A DNA stretch of 64,000 nt from Paractinoplanes pyxinae (GTDB lineage Bacteria; Actinomycetota; Actinomycetes; Mycobacteriales; Micromonosporaceae): contig NZ_JAPNTZ010000008.1 in NCBI RefSeq assembly GCF_026626335.1, positions 62,001 through 126,000 on the forward strand. Direction: 5' to 3'. The position numbers and the translations under genes are program-made. Below the pieces are notes generated by a model. That model saw nothing but the letters and a program-made list of their open reading frames with translations. It was not told where the DNA came from and did not search any database. Of this stretch, positions 23,450 to 31,396 are shown in pieces; positions within the stretch are counted from its first letter, which is position 1; each line of letters starts with the position of its first letter.

Positions 23450-23856
23450 GCTGGGCTCCCGACCCGCGGATGATCCCGCCGGCGCCCACTGTTTCGCCCG
23501 CGGCGGCGCCCGAGCGGCCGCTCGACACGGCCGACGAGCAGTTCCTGCGCCCGTTCATGGTCACCGGCGGGCGCACCCGGCCCCGGCACGACGGGCTGCG
23601 GGTCGAGACGCTGCTGCACGCCACGCCGGATGCTCTGGGCGCTCCGTTGCGGTTCGAGGCCCGCCGGATCGTCGAGTTGTGCCGCACCCCGCAGACCGTC
23701 GCCGACCTGGCGGTGGCGTTACGGCAGCCGTTGGGTGTGGTGCGGGTGCTGGCGGCCGACCTGGTCGCCGAGGGGCATCTGCGCATCGAGGACCAGCTGG
23801 GCGAATTGCCGCTCGCGTTGATCGAAAGGATCCGGGACCGTGTCAGCGCACTCTAG
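23446..23856 (+). CDS. cvnC: Conservon protein CvnC, DUF742
   Basis: 136 residues from ATG 23446, which overlaps the cvnB stop. A Pro-rich N-terminus is followed by the DUF742 domain: R-P-F-M-V-T-G-G-R-T near residue 42 and a winged-helix-like R-I-V-E-L-C ... S/T-V-A-D-L-A-V segment to the end. DUF742 proteins connect CvnA with the CvnB/CvnD pair. Its end overlaps cvnD by 17 bp. Confidence 0.92.
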   Translation: MSWAPDPRMIPPAPTVSPAAAPERPLDTADEQFLRPFMVTGGRTRPRHDGLRVETLLHATPDALGAPLRFEARRIVELCRTPQTVADLAVALRQPLGVVRVLAADLVAEGHLRIEDQLGELPLALIERIRDRVSAL

Positions 23857-24436
23857 CGCCGTCCTCGCGCCGGTGGCCGTCAAAATCGTCATCAGTGGCG
23901 GTTTCGGCGTCGGCAAAACCACATTCGTGGGGGCGATCAGCGAGATCGAGCCGCTTGTGACCGAGGCCGAATTGACGGAACGCTCGGTCGGCGTGGACGA
24001 CACTTCGGTCGTACGCGGGAAGACGACGACAACAGTGGCGCTGGACTTCGGCCGGATAACGCTCGACGAGGCGCTGTTGTTGTATTTGTTCGGCACGCCC
24101 GGGCAGGACAGATTCGCCTTCCTCTGGGACGACCTGGTCGACGGCGCGCTCGGGGCCATCGTGCTGCTCGACACGCGCCGGCTGGAGGACTGCTTTCCCG
24201 CCGTCGACTATTTCGAGGACCACGACATCCCGTTCCTGATCGGCGTGAACAATTTCGACCAGGCCCGGCGGTTCGAACTCGACGAGGTGCGTGACGCCCT
24301 GGGAGTCGACCCCCGGGTGCCCGTGGTCGAATGCGACGCGCGCCGCCGCGATTCCGTCAAGGGAGTGCTGATGGCACTGACCGAGGAAGTGCTGACCCAG
24401 CGACTGGCCAAGGCGCACGCGGGGTCGGCATGGTGA
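23840..24436 (+). CDS. cvnD: Conservon small GTPase CvnD
   Basis: 198 residues from GTG 23840. P-loop G-G-F-G-V-G-K-T-T near residue 20, switch-type T-T-T-T-V-A-L-D-F-G, G3 box variant G-T-P-G-Q-D-R-F and a G4-like V-N-N-F-D. This is the Rag/MglA-like GTPase of conservons. The N-N-F-D in place of NKxD is usual for this subfamily. It overlaps the downstream lipoprotein gene by 7 bp. Confidence 0.92.
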   Translation: MSAHSSAVLAPVAVKIVISGGFGVGKTTFVGAISEIEPLVTEAELTERSVGVDDTSVVRGKTTTTVALDFGRITLDEALLLYLFGTPGQDRFAFLWDDLVDGALGAIVLLDTRRLEDCFPAVDYFEDHDIPFLIGVNNFDQARRFELDEVRDALGVDPRVPVVECDARRRDSVKGVLMALTEEVLTQRLAKAHAGSAW

Positions 24437-25383
24437 AAAGCTTTCTTCGTACGGTGGTGGTGTGCGCTTTGCTGGGCGGGTGCTCAGCCTCCACAGCCAC
24501 CGTGGTTCCCGCGCCCGGCGCACCGTCGTCGAACTCGTGCGGCACCGTGCGAATTGCGGTGAACCCGTGGGTCGGCTACGCCGCGAACGTCGCCGTGGTG
24601 AGCTATCTGTTGCGCCAGGAATTGGGCTGCACCGTCATCACGTCCGACCGCACCGAAGAGGAATCGTGGGCGGGCCTGGCCCGCGGCGAACTGGACGTCA
24701 TTCTCGAGAACTGGGGCCACGACGACCTCAAGAAGCGCTACATCGACGACCGCCGGGTCGCCGTCGAACAGGGGCTCACCGGCAACCGCGGCGTGATCGG
24801 CTGGTACGTGCCGCCGTGGCTGGCCAAGGAACATCCCGACATCACCGACTGGCAGAACCTCAACAAGTACGCGGATCTGTTCCGCACTTCCGCGTCCGGC
24901 CGCAAGGGACAATTCCTCGCCGGCGACCCCTCGTTCGTCACGAACGACGCCGCCCTGATCCGCAACCTGCGCCTGGACTTCACGGTCGTGCACGCCGGCA
25001 GCGAGGACGCGCTGATCGCCGCCTTCCGCCGCGCCGAGCAATTCCGTACGCCGCTAATTGGCTATTTCTATGCCCCGCAGTGGCTGCTGTCGGAGATTCC
25101 GCTGGTGCACGTGACGCTTCCCCGCTACACCCCCGGCTGCGACGCCGACCCCAAGAAGGTGGCGTGCGACTACCAGCCGTACGACCTCGAGAAGATCGCC
25201 AGCAAACAGTTCGCCGACTCCGGCAGCCCCGCCGCCGAACTCATCAAACGCTTCACCTGGACCAACGAGGACCAGAACGCCGTGGCTCGCGATTTGACCA
25301 CCGAGAAGCTGCCGCCCGACCAGGCCGCCAAACGCTGGCTCGACGCCAACCGCCCCACCTGGCAGGAATGGCTGCCGGACTGA
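24430..25383 (+). CDS. Glycine-betaine/choline-type substrate-binding lipoprotein (OpuAC)
   Basis: 317 residues from ATG 24430. Signal with lipobox L-L-G-G-C about residue 20. The mature protein begins V-R-I-A-V-N-P-W-V-G-Y and contains G-E-L-D-V-I-L-E-N-W-G-H and an aromatic W-Y-V-P-P-W segment, all typical of OpuAC periplasmic-type binding domains for quaternary ammonium compounds. No permease or ATPase gene is present. Overlap with cvnD (ATGGTGA) puts it in the conservon operon, so it may act as an extracellular ligand receptor for CvnA. That role is an inference. Confidence 0.88.
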   Translation: MVKSFLRTVVVCALLGGCSASTATVVPAPGAPSSNSCGTVRIAVNPWVGYAANVAVVSYLLRQELGCTVITSDRTEEESWAGLARGELDVILENWGHDDLKKRYIDDRRVAVEQGLTGNRGVIGWYVPPWLAKEHPDITDWQNLNKYADLFRTSASGRKGQFLAGDPSFVTNDAALIRNLRLDFTVVHAGSEDALIAAFRRAEQFRTPLIGYFYAPQWLLSEIPLVHVTLPRYTPGCDADPKKVACDYQPYDLEKIASKQFADSGSPAAELIKRFTWTNEDQNAVARDLTTEKLPPDQAAKRWLDANRPTWQEWLPD

Positions 25384-25421
25384 CCTGTCACATCCGCCGG
25401 AGCCGAACGGTCTCTAGGGGC

Positions 25422-25757
25422 ATGACCGACGACAACCTCAGCAAGATGAACGACCTCGACTTCCGCGCCTGGAACAAGGCCGACTGGAACGGCCTGTTCA
25501 CCGACCTCCACACCGACGACGTGGTCGTCTACTTCCAGGGCAAACCCTCCACCACCGGGCTGACCGACCACATCGACGCCATGAAGGCCCTTGTCGAAGC
25601 GAACGGCGGCCAACCGGCCCAGCTGAAGTCCCACCCCGTAACCTTCGGCGCCGGCGACTGGACCTGCGTAGTCGGCGAATTCGAGAACGGCAGCCGCATG
25701 GTGACCGTGGCCAAATGGCGCGACGGCGCCATCGCCGAGGAACACATCTGGCTGTGA
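25422..25757 (+). CDS. SnoaL-like / NTF2-fold protein
   Basis: 111 residues with the small alpha+beta cone fold pattern of polyketide-cyclase-like SnoaL proteins: an N-terminal helix with F-R-A-W-N, D-D-V-V-V-Y-F, a middle helix, and closing strands ending A-E-E-H-I-W-L. Such proteins are ligand-binding or catalytic with varied substrates. It lies 38 bp after the lipoprotein gene and may be in the same transcript. Confidence 0.8.
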   Translation: MTDDNLSKMNDLDFRAWNKADWNGLFTDLHTDDVVVYFQGKPSTTGLTDHIDAMKALVEANGGQPAQLKSHPVTFGAGDWTCVVGEFENGSRMVTVAKWRDGAIAEEHIWL

Positions 25758-25760
25758 CCG

Positions 25761-26318
25761 CTATTCGAGGCCTTCCCGCGGAATCGGTTCACCGACCCGG
25801 AAGCCGCGAAAGCTGACCTCGAGCCCCGCCCGCTCCGGCGAGCAGCACATGACGCCCACGTCGACCGTCTCCGGCAGATCCAGATGCCCCAGCCGCACCA
25901 GCTGCCACGAACCGTCTTCGGCTCCCCGGTGCACGCACACCGCCGAGCCGAAGCGGGTCAGCCGCAGGGCCAGCTCACCCCCGTAGTCCGGCACCGGCAC
26001 CACCGACAGGTCGGACTGGCCGCGCGTGACCACAGTGCTCAACTGAACAGCGCCGGAGGTGACCTCGAGCCCGGTCTTCAGCCAGGTGCGCTCGCCGGCC
26101 CGCAGCATCAGCCCGGCCTGGTCGAACAACGCCGCATGCCCCGCCGACACCACCACCTCGGCCGTGAAGTCCCCACGCACCGCCCGGTGGTAGAAGTGCC
26201 CGTTGTCGGTGACGTACCCGTAGAACGTCTCCCGCCAGAAGTCCGTCTTGAGCCCGGTGACCACCCGGACCACGCCGTCCTCATCCGACCACTGCGGCGG
26301 TTCGTTGAGCCACAACAT
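25761..26318 (-). CDS. DUF1349 concanavalin-like protein
   Basis: 185 residues. The pattern M-L-W-L-N-E-P-P-Q-W, then D-F-W-R-E-T-F-Y-G, D-Q-A-G-L-M-L and W-L-K-T-G-L-E is that of DUF1349, a regucalcin-independent concanavalin-like beta-sandwich family related to yeast YHL/YBR-type proteins. No signal peptide; cytoplasmic, function unknown. It converges on the SnoaL gene with 3 bp between. Confidence 0.87.
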   Translation of the reverse strand: MLWLNEPPQWSDEDGVVRVVTGLKTDFWRETFYGYVTDNGHFYHRAVRGDFTAEVVVSAGHAALFDQAGLMLRAGERTWLKTGLEVTSGAVQLSTVVTRGQSDLSVVPVPDYGGELALRLTRFGSAVCVHRGAEDGSWQLVRLGHLDLPETVDVGVMCCSPERAGLEVSFRGFRVGEPIPREGLE

Positions 26319-26336
26319 CGCGCCAGTTTAGGACCG

Positions 26337-26630
26337 TCACGCCGAGACTTCGTAGGTGAAATGGTCGGTCCAGGTCCGGGCGGCATCCCACTCGGCCGCT
26401 TCCCGCAGAACCCGGTCGATCCGCTCGAACGCCGCGGCGCCCATGGCCGCCCGACTCGCCTCGGCCGATGCCCACACCAGATGCACCGGCCGAGGCACAT
26501 CGGTGGTCAGCCTGTCCCACAACGCGGCGAGGTTGTGCCCGTAATAGGGACCGAAGTCGAGGAGCGCCGCCAGCCGCCGGTGAAAGTCGGCTTCGGAGCG
26601 GATCTCGTTGCCGTCCAGCTGCACTCGCAC
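26337..26630 (-). CDS. Barstar-family ribonuclease inhibitor
   Basis: 97 residues. L-D-G-N-E-I at the start, F-H-R-R-L then Y-Y-G-H-N-L-A-A-L-W-D-R-L in the middle and V-H-L-V-W in the next strand match barstar, the intracellular inhibitor of barnase-type RNases. No barnase or other secreted RNase gene lies near it, so it is an orphan immunity-type protein. It starts at 26630 immediately after a decayed LacI-type gene. Confidence 0.88.
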   Translation of the reverse strand: MRVQLDGNEIRSEADFHRRLAALLDFGPYYGHNLAALWDRLTTDVPRPVHLVWASAEASRAAMGAAAFERIDRVLREAAEWDAARTWTDHFTYEVSA

Positions 26631-26639
26631 AACCGAACG

Positions 26640-26938
26640 ATAGCCAAGGTCGGCAGCTGGAGCTGCGCACTCGCCGCGCCCGGCACGTTGATGAGCAGCC
26701 GTCCGAACGGAGGGTCAGGGTCGTCGGCCAGCGGGGCGGCGACCCGCCGGACCTCGAGCGAGATGTCCCGCTCGCCCAGCGCGCGCATCGCCCCGGTCAG
26801 CGCGCGCCCGTAGAACGGCTTGGCGCTCATCGCATCCGGATCCGGGTCGCCGTAGGCGCCGTTCATCGCCCGTGACGCGGCCGCTTGCGAGACGCCGGCG
26901 GCCCGCGCCACGTCGGCCGGCGTGGGCCGCTGTTCCAT
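26640..26938 (-). pseudogene. Remnant of a LacI-family regulator
   Basis: About 100 codons from ATG 26938. The opening T-P-A-D-V-A-R-A-A-G-V-S-Q-A-A-A-S-R-A is a clean LacI helix-turn-helix. It passes directly into a short F-Y-G-R-A-L-T-G-A-M-R-A-L helix of the ligand domain and then a scrambled end, so about 230 residues are lost. The frame runs on into the barstar gene without a recognisable domain. Confidence 0.65.
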
Positions 26939-26959
26939 CATGATCCAGAAATATCGGGA

Positions 26960-28276
26960 TCAGACGCGGGTCGTGGCCGGCCGGAGGTAGACGGCCCACG
27001 TGACCAGGACGCACAGGGCGTAGAAGGCGATGAACCCCAGGTAAGCCGCGTCCGCCTCCTTGGTGGTCAGGAAGGACTGGCGGAAGGCCAGGTTCACCAG
27101 CACGCCGCCGAATGCGCCGATCGCGCCTGCGATGCCGATGACCGCGCCGGACAAGCGGCGGGCCTCGTGGTCGTCGCCGGGGTGCTTGCGCTTGAAGATG
27201 GCCGGGATCATCTTGTACGTCGAGCCGTTGCCGACGCCGCTGAAGACGAACAGGGCGATGAACCCGACGATGTACAGGGGCAGCGACCGCATCTGGGCGG
27301 CCAGCAGCACGATCGACGCGCCGACGGCCATGGCGATGAAGTTGTAGAACGTGACTCGCGCGCCGCCGAGGCGGTCGGCCAGGGCTCCGCCGACCGGGCG
27401 GATCAGCGAGCCCAGCAGCGGCCCCAGGAACGTCAGGTACGCCGCCTTGACGGGGGTGCTGAACACGTCGGCGAACTGGACCTGCAGCACCTGGCCGAAG
27501 GCGAACCCGAAGCCGATGAACGAGCCGAAGGTGCCGATGTAGAGCATCGACATCACCCACGTGTGCGGCTCCCGCACGGCGTCGCGCATGCCGTGCTTCT
27601 CGTTGCGCGCCTGCGTCAGGTTGTCCATGTACAGCGCCGAGCCCAGCGCCGCCAGCACGATCAACGGGATGTAGATGCCGGCCACGATCCCGGGGTGCCC
27701 GGCGCCAAACACGGCCAGCACGAACAGCCCGACCAGTTGCACCGCGGCCACGCCCAGGTTGCCGCCGCCCGCGTTGATGCCGAGCGCCCACCCCTTGAGC
27801 CGGTCCGGGTAGTACGCGTTGATGTTGGTCATCGACGAGGCGAAGTTGCCGCCGCCCACGCCGGCCACGGCCGCGATGATCAGCAGGGTCGAGAAGTCGA
27901 CGCCGGGCCGGATCAGGAAGGCCGCGAGGACGGCCGGCACGAGCAGCAACGAAGCGCTGAACACGGTCCAGTTGCGGCCGCCGAACCGGGCCACGGCGAA
28001 GCTGTACGGGATCCGGAGCGCCGCCCCGACCAGAGTCGGCACGGCGGTCAGCAGGAACTTGCCGGCCGGGTCAATGCCGTACTCGGGCCCGAGAAAGAGA
28101 ACAAGCACCGACCACAGTGACCAGACCGAGAAGCCGATGTGTTCCGACGTGATCGAGAAGATGAGGTTGCGCCGGGCGATGGCCGCGCCGGTCCGCTCCC
28201 AGAACGAGCGGTCCTCGGGCCGCCAGTCGTCGATCCACTGACCCTTCAACGAGGGCGCGGGCAGAGTCGCAGTCAT
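26960..28276 (-). CDS. narK: Nitrate/nitrite transporter NarK
   Basis: 438 residues, a 12-helix MFS protein of the nitrate-nitrite porter family. The two nitrate signatures are present: G-V-G-G-G-N-F-A-S-S-M in helix 5 and F-S-G-V-G-N-G-S-T-Y-K in helix 11. It should import nitrate (or exchange nitrite) for the assimilatory enzymes encoded upstream. ATG 28276 overlaps the nirD stop by 4 bp; last gene of the nitrate cluster. Confidence 0.93.
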   Translation of the reverse strand: MTATLPAPSLKGQWIDDWRPEDRSFWERTGAAIARRNLIFSITSEHIGFSVWSLWSVLVLFLGPEYGIDPAGKFLLTAVPTLVGAALRIPYSFAVARFGGRNWTVFSASLLLVPAVLAAFLIRPGVDFSTLLIIAAVAGVGGGNFASSMTNINAYYPDRLKGWALGINAGGGNLGVAAVQLVGLFVLAVFGAGHPGIVAGIYIPLIVLAALGSALYMDNLTQARNEKHGMRDAVREPHTWVMSMLYIGTFGSFIGFGFAFGQVLQVQFADVFSTPVKAAYLTFLGPLLGSLIRPVGGALADRLGGARVTFYNFIAMAVGASIVLLAAQMRSLPLYIVGFIALFVFSGVGNGSTYKMIPAIFKRKHPGDDHEARRLSGAVIGIAGAIGAFGGVLVNLAFRQSFLTTKEADAAYLGFIAFYALCVLVTWAVYLRPATTRV

Positions 28277-28575
28277 GAGAGGTCCCCCAGAAGGATCTTG
28301 CCGTCGGCCACCCCGACGGGATAGACGGTCAGGTCGGGCTGCCCGCTGAGCGAGCAACCGGTGGTCAGGTCCCAGGCGTTGAGGTGCAGCGGGCACAGCA
28401 CCTGCTTGAGGTCGATCTGGCCGTCGGCCAGGGGGCCGCCCTTGTGCGGGCAGACGGCCTGAGTCGCGCGGAAGGAGCCGTCCCGCAGCCGGAAGACGGC
28501 GACCATCTCCCCGTCGACGGCGAACGTGCGGCCCTCGCCGGGCGGTATCTCGTCGGCGTACCCGATGGCCCTCAT
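28273..28575 (-). CDS. nirD: Nitrite reductase small subunit, Rieske type
   Basis: 100 residues. Rieske [2Fe-2S] ligands C-P-H-K-G-G and C-P-L-H-L-N-A-W-D are both present. NirD is the electron-transfer partner of NirB in cytoplasmic NAD(P)H-dependent reduction of nitrite to ammonium. ATG 28575 overlaps the nirB stop (ATGA) and its stop overlaps the narK start, giving full translational coupling. Confidence 0.94.
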   Translation of the reverse strand: MRAIGYADEIPPGEGRTFAVDGEMVAVFRLRDGSFRATQAVCPHKGGPLADGQIDLKQVLCPLHLNAWDLTTGCSLSGQPDLTVYPVGVADGKILLGDLS

Positions 28576-31028
28576 GCGCGCACCGGGACCTGTGGCAGAA
28601 CGGTGAGCGGCAGCGACGTACGGAATTGGCCGGGTGTTGCCGGTTGTTCGCGGTCCTTCCACGGATCGCGATAGGCGGCGACCGATGCGTCCATCGCGGC
28701 GTCAAGTGAAGAGGCGATCCCGTCGGCGTCGTCGACGACAATTTCCCGTACGCGCTCGATCCCGATCCGCGGCACGAACGCGTACGTCCGCTCGAGCCAG
28801 TTCGCGTTCTCGCGGTAGTACTGCAGGAACCGCCCGGTCAGCGTGATGACTTCCTCGGGCGTCTCCACCGTCGTCAGCAGATCGCCCTTGCGGATGTGGG
28901 CGCCGGCCGCGCCGCCCACATAGATCTCCCACTTGCCGCCGTCGATGGCGACAACCCCCAGGTCTTTGACGTACGCCTCGGCACAGTTCCGCGGGCAGCC
29001 AGTGACCGCGAGCTTCATCTTCCCGGGGCCCTCGATGCCCTGATACCGCTCCTCGAGCGCGATCCCGAGGGCCGTCGAGTCGCCCACGCCGAACCGGCAG
29101 AAGTCCGAGCCCACACACGTCTTCACCGTGCGGAAACTCTTGCCGTACGCGTAACCGGATGGCATATCCAAATCGGCCCACACCTCGGGCAGCTTCTCTT
29201 TGGGGATGCCGAGCAGGTCGATGCGCTGTCCGCCGGTGAGCTTGACCATCGGCACTTCGTGTTTCTCGGCCACCTCGGCGATCCGCCGCAACTGGGCCGG
29301 GGTGGTGACGCCACCCTTCATCTGCGGCACCACCGAGAACGTGCCGTCACGCTGGATGTTGGCGTGCACACGGTCGTTGATGAACCGGGCGTCCCGCTCG
29401 TCGACGTACTCGCCGCCCCACATCATCTTGAGCAGCGACGCGAGGCCCATCTTGCTTTTCGCGTCCTCCTCGCCGCCGAGTTTGGCGAACACGGACGACA
29501 CGGACTTCAACGAGTGCAAACGGATAGCCTCTATCAGTTCCGGCTTGGGCATCGGAATGCCCGGCACGTAGTACGAAGCGGCCGGATCCTCCTCGACCTC
29601 GCCACCCGCGGCCCATTCGACGATCCGTTGCACGAGCGGCTTGCAGGTGCCGCAGCCCTTGCCGGCCCGGGTCTTGTCCATGACCCCGGTGACCGTCTTG
29701 CAGCCGCCCTGCACGACCCCGCAGATCGCGCCCTTGCTGACCCCGTTGCAGTTGCAGACCTGCTCGTCGTCGGCCATCTCGTCGACCTTGACCTCGCCGG
29801 CCGGTCCGCCCAGATCGAACATCAGCTCGGCCCGCTCCTCGGGCAGCGCCAGCCCGCGGTCGAAGGCCTGCATGAGGAACGCGACCTTCTTGACGTCGCC
29901 CACCATCGTGGCGCCCACGAGACGCCCGTCGCGGATGATGACGTTCTTGTAGATGCCCTTCTTCGGCTCGGTGAACGTGAGCGACTCGTCGTCCTCGTGT
30001 TCCGGCGCCTTCAGGCCCATGGCCGCCACGTCGACCCCGGCCACCTTGAGCTTGGTCGCGACCTGCGAGCCGTGGTACTCGGCGAACGGGTTCACGCCGG
30101 TGAGGTGGTCGGCCAGCACCTTGGCCTGATCCCACAACGGCGCCACCAGGCCGTAGACCTCGCCGCGGTGCTGGGCGCACTCCCCCACGGCATAGATGTC
30201 GTCCTCGTCGAGGCAGCGCATCTGGTCGTCGACGACGATGCCGCGCTCCACCGCCAGGCCGCTGGCCGCCGCCATCTCGGCGTTGGCCCGGATACCGGCC
30301 GCCACTACAACGACGTCGCACGGGATGATCCGCCCGTCGTCGAGCTTCACGCCGGTGACCGCGTTCTTTCCGAGAATTTCCGTCGTACGGCCGTCGACCA
30401 CCACCTCGATGCCGAGCTTCGCCTCGATCGTGGCCCGCAGCGTCTCGCCCGCCACCTCGTTGAGCTGAGCGTTCATGAGATGGCCGGCGGCGTGGATCAG
30501 CGTGACGTGGGGCAGGTGATTCTGCAGGCCCCGTGCCGCCTCCAGCCCGAGCAAGCCGCCCCCGATCACGACGGCCCGCTGGTGCTCCCGCGCGTACCGG
30601 ATCATCGCCCGCGTGTCGTCGAGCGTGCGGAAGGCGAAAACCCCTTGGTGGTAGCCGCGTCCGGGACGGTGGATGCCGGGAATCGGTGGCACGAAGGCGC
30701 GGCTGCCGGTGGCGATGATGAGCTTGTCGTACGGCGTTTCCGTGCCGTCCTCGGCGTACACGCGCTTGGCGAACCGGTCGATGCGCTCGATGCGGGTGCC
30801 CGTGTGCAGCGTGATGCCGTTGTCGGCGTACCAGGAAAGGTCGTTGAGGAAGATGCCGGACTCGTCCTCCACGCCCGCGAGGACGTTGGACAGCATGATC
30901 CGGTTGTAGTTGCCGTACGGCTCGTCGCCGAACATGGTGATGTCGAAGTCGCCGCCGCGGGCGAGAATCTCTTCCACCGTACGGGCCCCGGCCATGCCGT
31001 TGCCGATGACGACCAGGCGCGTCCGCAT
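28572..31028 (-). CDS. nirB: Assimilatory nitrite reductase large subunit
   Basis: 818 residues. In order: FAD domain (V-V-I-G-N-G-M-A-G-A near residue 6), NAD domain (V-V-I-G-G-G-L-L-G-L-E near 150), BFD-like [2Fe-2S] domain with C-N-C-N-G and C-G-T-C (about 425-470), two sulfite-reductase-type half domains, and the [4Fe-4S]-siroheme motif split as T-C-V-G-S-D-F-C and G-C-P-R-N-C (about 640-680). It reduces nitrite to ammonium with NADH, using siroheme supplied with help of the adjacent chelatase. ATG 31028 is used; the frame is open further upstream. Confidence 0.96.
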   Translation of the reverse strand: MRTRLVVIGNGMAGARTVEEILARGGDFDITMFGDEPYGNYNRIMLSNVLAGVEDESGIFLNDLSWYADNGITLHTGTRIERIDRFAKRVYAEDGTETPYDKLIIATGSRAFVPPIPGIHRPGRGYHQGVFAFRTLDDTRAMIRYAREHQRAVVIGGGLLGLEAARGLQNHLPHVTLIHAAGHLMNAQLNEVAGETLRATIEAKLGIEVVVDGRTTEILGKNAVTGVKLDDGRIIPCDVVVVAAGIRANAEMAAASGLAVERGIVVDDQMRCLDEDDIYAVGECAQHRGEVYGLVAPLWDQAKVLADHLTGVNPFAEYHGSQVATKLKVAGVDVAAMGLKAPEHEDDESLTFTEPKKGIYKNVIIRDGRLVGATMVGDVKKVAFLMQAFDRGLALPEERAELMFDLGGPAGEVKVDEMADDEQVCNCNGVSKGAICGVVQGGCKTVTGVMDKTRAGKGCGTCKPLVQRIVEWAAGGEVEEDPAASYYVPGIPMPKPELIEAIRLHSLKSVSSVFAKLGGEEDAKSKMGLASLLKMMWGGEYVDERDARFINDRVHANIQRDGTFSVVPQMKGGVTTPAQLRRIAEVAEKHEVPMVKLTGGQRIDLLGIPKEKLPEVWADLDMPSGYAYGKSFRTVKTCVGSDFCRFGVGDSTALGIALEERYQGIEGPGKMKLAVTGCPRNCAEAYVKDLGVVAIDGGKWEIYVGGAAGAHIRKGDLLTTVETPEEVITLTGRFLQYYRENANWLERTYAFVPRIGIERVREIVVDDADGIASSLDAAMDASVAAYRDPWKDREQPATPGQFRTSLPLTVLPQVPVRA

Positions 31029-31375
31029 CAGATCTCCACCAGCCCGAGGTCGACGACCAGGGTGCCCGGGACGCCGGCCGGCGCGGCCAGCCACAGCTCC
31101 ACGGTCGTGCCCGCGGTCAGGTCCTCGACCACGCGCAGCGGCACGTGCACGTTGCCCTTGGCCCCGATCGGGAAGTACCGCATCGGGCTGCCGTCACGCA
31201 TCAGCACCACGCTGACGAGTTCGGCCGCCGCATTGCCGCCGCGGAAATAGACGGCCTGCGCGGTGATGCCGCTGGGCACCACGTAGGACAGCGCCGGATC
31301 GATCGGCGCGGGCCGGTCGAGACCCTTGCGCTCGAAAGGGAAGACACCTTGCAGGAATCGTGGCGTGGAATGCAC
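31028..31375 (-). CDS. Conserved small protein of the nitrate assimilation operon
   Basis: 115 residues, mainly beta strands, no signal or metal motif. Seen: F-P-F-E-R-K-G near residue 13, V-V-P-S-G-I-T-A-Q-A-V-Y-F-R-G-G-N, and R-Y-F-P-I-G-A-K-G near 66. I do not recognise the family. It lies between nasA (21-bp gap) and nirB (stop and start share one base), so it is almost certainly made together with these enzymes and may be an assembly or chaperone factor. Confidence 0.75.
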   Translation of the reverse strand: MHSTPRFLQGVFPFERKGLDRPAPIDPALSYVVPSGITAQAVYFRGGNAAAELVSVVLMRDGSPMRYFPIGAKGNVHVPLRVVEDLTAGTTVELWLAAPAGVPGTLVVDLGLVEI

Positions 31376-31396
31376 CGCTGTTCGGTTCCTTTCACT

